A stretch of 64,000 bases of DNA from Chamaecrista fasciculata (Eukaryota > Streptophyta > Magnoliopsida > Fabales > Fabaceae): the NCBI GenBank assembly GCA_003254925.1, contig QANZ01032556.1, positions 67,297-131,296 of the forward strand, in the 5' to 3' direction. A program made the position numbers and the translations under genes. Numbering within the stretch: position 1 is the stretch's first letter; the number at the start of each line of letters is the position of its first letter. This document shows, one piece after another, positions 62,491 to 64,000 of the stretch. Under the pieces are notes generated by a model that was not told the DNA's origin, ran no database searches, and saw only the letters and a program-made list of their open reading frames with translations.

Positions 62491-62650
62491 CTCAGTTTTT
62501 GTTTACTAAAAAATTATTTTAATAAAAATCATATATTAATTATTTGAATGAATAAAAATGTAATTAGTATATATATATATACAATAATTACATTTTTATT
62601 TTGATATTTAATTTCATATTAAATTAATTTTTTAGTAAACAAAAACTGAA
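62491..62650. repeat. Near-perfect AT-rich palindrome (about 160 bp)
   Basis: CTCAGTTTTTGTTTACTAAA at the left is mirrored by TTTAGTAAACAAAAACTGAAG at the right end on the same strand. The centre ('aaaaatgtaatta' / 'taattacattttt') also pairs around a TA run. Probably a MITE; no clear TSD. Confidence 0.65.
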
Positions 62651-63938
62651 GAGGGAATATGAGATATATCCTATTTTTAAATTAGGATATAATATTATAT
62701 ATTTATAATTTTTCAAATACTTGAAATATTTCAAATATTAGATTAGATTAGTTGAAGAGGGGACTTTTCTTGTCATAGTTAGGTGATATTTTCTAGTTGA
62801 CAATTATAGATTAATCCTCTGACATAGACATCATTAAAGTGAATTGGTCAAGGGTTATTTTGGTCCTCAATGTTAGTAAAATGATTCATTTTGATCTTAA
62901 ATATTGGTAAAATATTTTATTTTGATCTCAAATAATTGAATTTGGTCATATTTCTCTCGTCTCTCATTTCAAGTTCAAAGGAATTGTTAAGAGGAATTCG
63001 TAGCTCTGAATTCGTTGCATTCGGATTTATAACGAGAGAGATATGATTAACTTTACTTGTTTAACCATGAAATGAGCGGGTTACTTTTAGGACCAATTTG
63101 ACTTTGTTTCCTGACAATCATAACTAGATAAAGAAAATATTGTTTAGGAATAATATAAAGCTCTAAACTAATAAATTTTACTTCTACTAACAAAAGTCTT
63201 TTCTATACATAAAACCTAAATACGACACGACCTAGTTCGAACCTAAGATATCACAGTGGAGAAACTCAACTTTTTACAAAATGTATTAGACTTTTATTTT
63301 TAGTTGAAGGGTAATTTGAAAATTTATTTAAACAATATTAATTCATTATCACTTAAATTTATATTTGATATAATAAATGGATAGAAATTAGTGATGCCGA
63401 AATTAGTGAAATATAATAGAGTGGTCCATTACATAAATAGTATTCATTTTAAATGTAGTCTCAAAAGTTAAAACTAGAAATATAACATTAAAATTTGCTT
63501 TTCAAACAAAAAAGAAAATGCTGAGCTAGGCTATATATATTAGACCGAAAAGGAAAATGTTGAAATATTATATATATTATCTTTTTGTTTGTTCCTCTTT
63601 TGTCTGTTTTATTTTATGAAAAAGTCTAAAGGGGAGGGTTTTGAAATTTGAACATAATGAAATAATCTAGATGGTCAAACCTTCAAAATCACACTGCAAT
63701 AATCATCAGGAATTGCACGTAGACTTCTTCAGATCCGCAAATTCAGCTACAAAGAGAAAGCGACTTCTTAGATAATGCTCTTCCAATTCTTCTCAATTAC
63801 AATTATACATACTCTTGAGAGAGAGAGACTGAATTTTCTCCAAAAAAGAGAAATTAGAAACCCCTATTTGTTTGTTTGTTTGGCTCTCTATAATATAATA
63901 TCCTCATTAGGGTTGAAATCTCGATCGATCGATCGATC

Positions 63939-64000
63939 ATGAGCGGAAACAAGCAGCCGGTGAAGCTGGACAACGAACAGCTATCGGAGCTCCGGGAGAT
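63939..64000 (+). CDS. Calmodulin-like protein (CML18-type), 5' end only
   Basis: The last 62 bases open a frame MSGNKQPVKLDNEQLSELRE that runs off the window. The pattern LxxEQLxELREI is the helix preceding the first EF-hand of the CML15-18 group of plant calmodulin-like calcium sensors. Only 20 full codons are visible and no EF-hand loop is included, so identity rests on this helix and on position: in Arabidopsis a CML gene (At3g03000) adjoins a PTH2 gene (At3g03010), from memory. The start follows a (GATC)n tract. Confidence 0.7.
   Translation, partial: MSGNKQPVKLDNEQLSELRE

Larger units (their letters stand above)
58101..63938. other. 5.8-kb transposon-rich intergenic region
   Basis: The PTH2 promoter, then a pair of 270-bp direct repeats (59137-59403, 59684-59947) around a hairpin (59505-59583), AT-rich DNA, a LINE-like remnant (about 61300-62340) broken by a foldback element (61695-62093), a palindrome (62491-62650), a degenerate 18459-type foldback copy (about 62840-63180) and the leader of the calmodulin-like gene. 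A (GATC)n tract lies at 63922-63938. No intact gene is seen. Confidence 0.65.

Overview
The window is nuclear DNA of a eudicot plant. It has AT-rich intergenic sequence, GT-AG introns, small transposable elements everywhere, two assembly gaps (27002-27440, 53056-53243) and two single ambiguous bases (8288, 35526). The style of the restorer-like PPR gene and its leader suggests a legume, but this is an inference from protein resemblance and not proven. I rebuilt the spliced genes by hand from splice sites and reading frame; in each the exon lengths add up to an intact frame.

Layout. Minus strand: a GT47 exostosin-family glycosyltransferase (4345-9693, 9 exons) and a TOL1-like VHS/GAT ESCRT-0 adaptor (12224-16490, 3 coding exons). 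Plus strand: a JMJ13-like JmjC histone demethylase (19962-23855, 9 exons). Minus strand: a MOS2/GPKOW-like G-patch/KOW protein cut by an assembly gap (25696-27001 and beyond) and an intronless P-class PPR gene (29549-31216). A repeat-rich stretch follows (31.2-38.9 kb) with PPR debris, a duplicated flank, an LTR-retroelement piece and several MITEs. Plus strand: a secreted His/Pro-rich protein built from fourteen 33-residue repeats (38983-40626). After a hAT-type element comes a second, long PPR gene (43973-46663, plus). Minus strand: a small protein with a truncated FHA-like start (50258-50707) and a 7-exon PTH2 peptidyl-tRNA hydrolase (54351-58100). A transposon-rich stretch ends in the first 62 bases of a calmodulin-like gene (63939-64000, plus).

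The genes are unrelated housekeeping and regulatory loci, not a pathway. From memory, the exostosin, TOL1 and PTH2 genes are neighbours in Arabidopsis (At5g16890, At5g16880, At5g16870), and PTH2 sits beside a calmodulin-like gene in the duplicate block (At3g03010, At3g03000). The window therefore looks like an ancestral linkage group expanded here by other genes and transposons.

The clearest unexplained structures are: foldback elements with 9-bp target duplications, including two back-to-back ones in the exostosin promoter; the higher-order repeat of the His/Pro-rich protein; a 22-bp retroposon tail with a 16-bp target duplication and a paralogous unfilled site; and an 83-codon ORF directly upstream of the second PPR gene. 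I did not find an obviously new multi-gene system.
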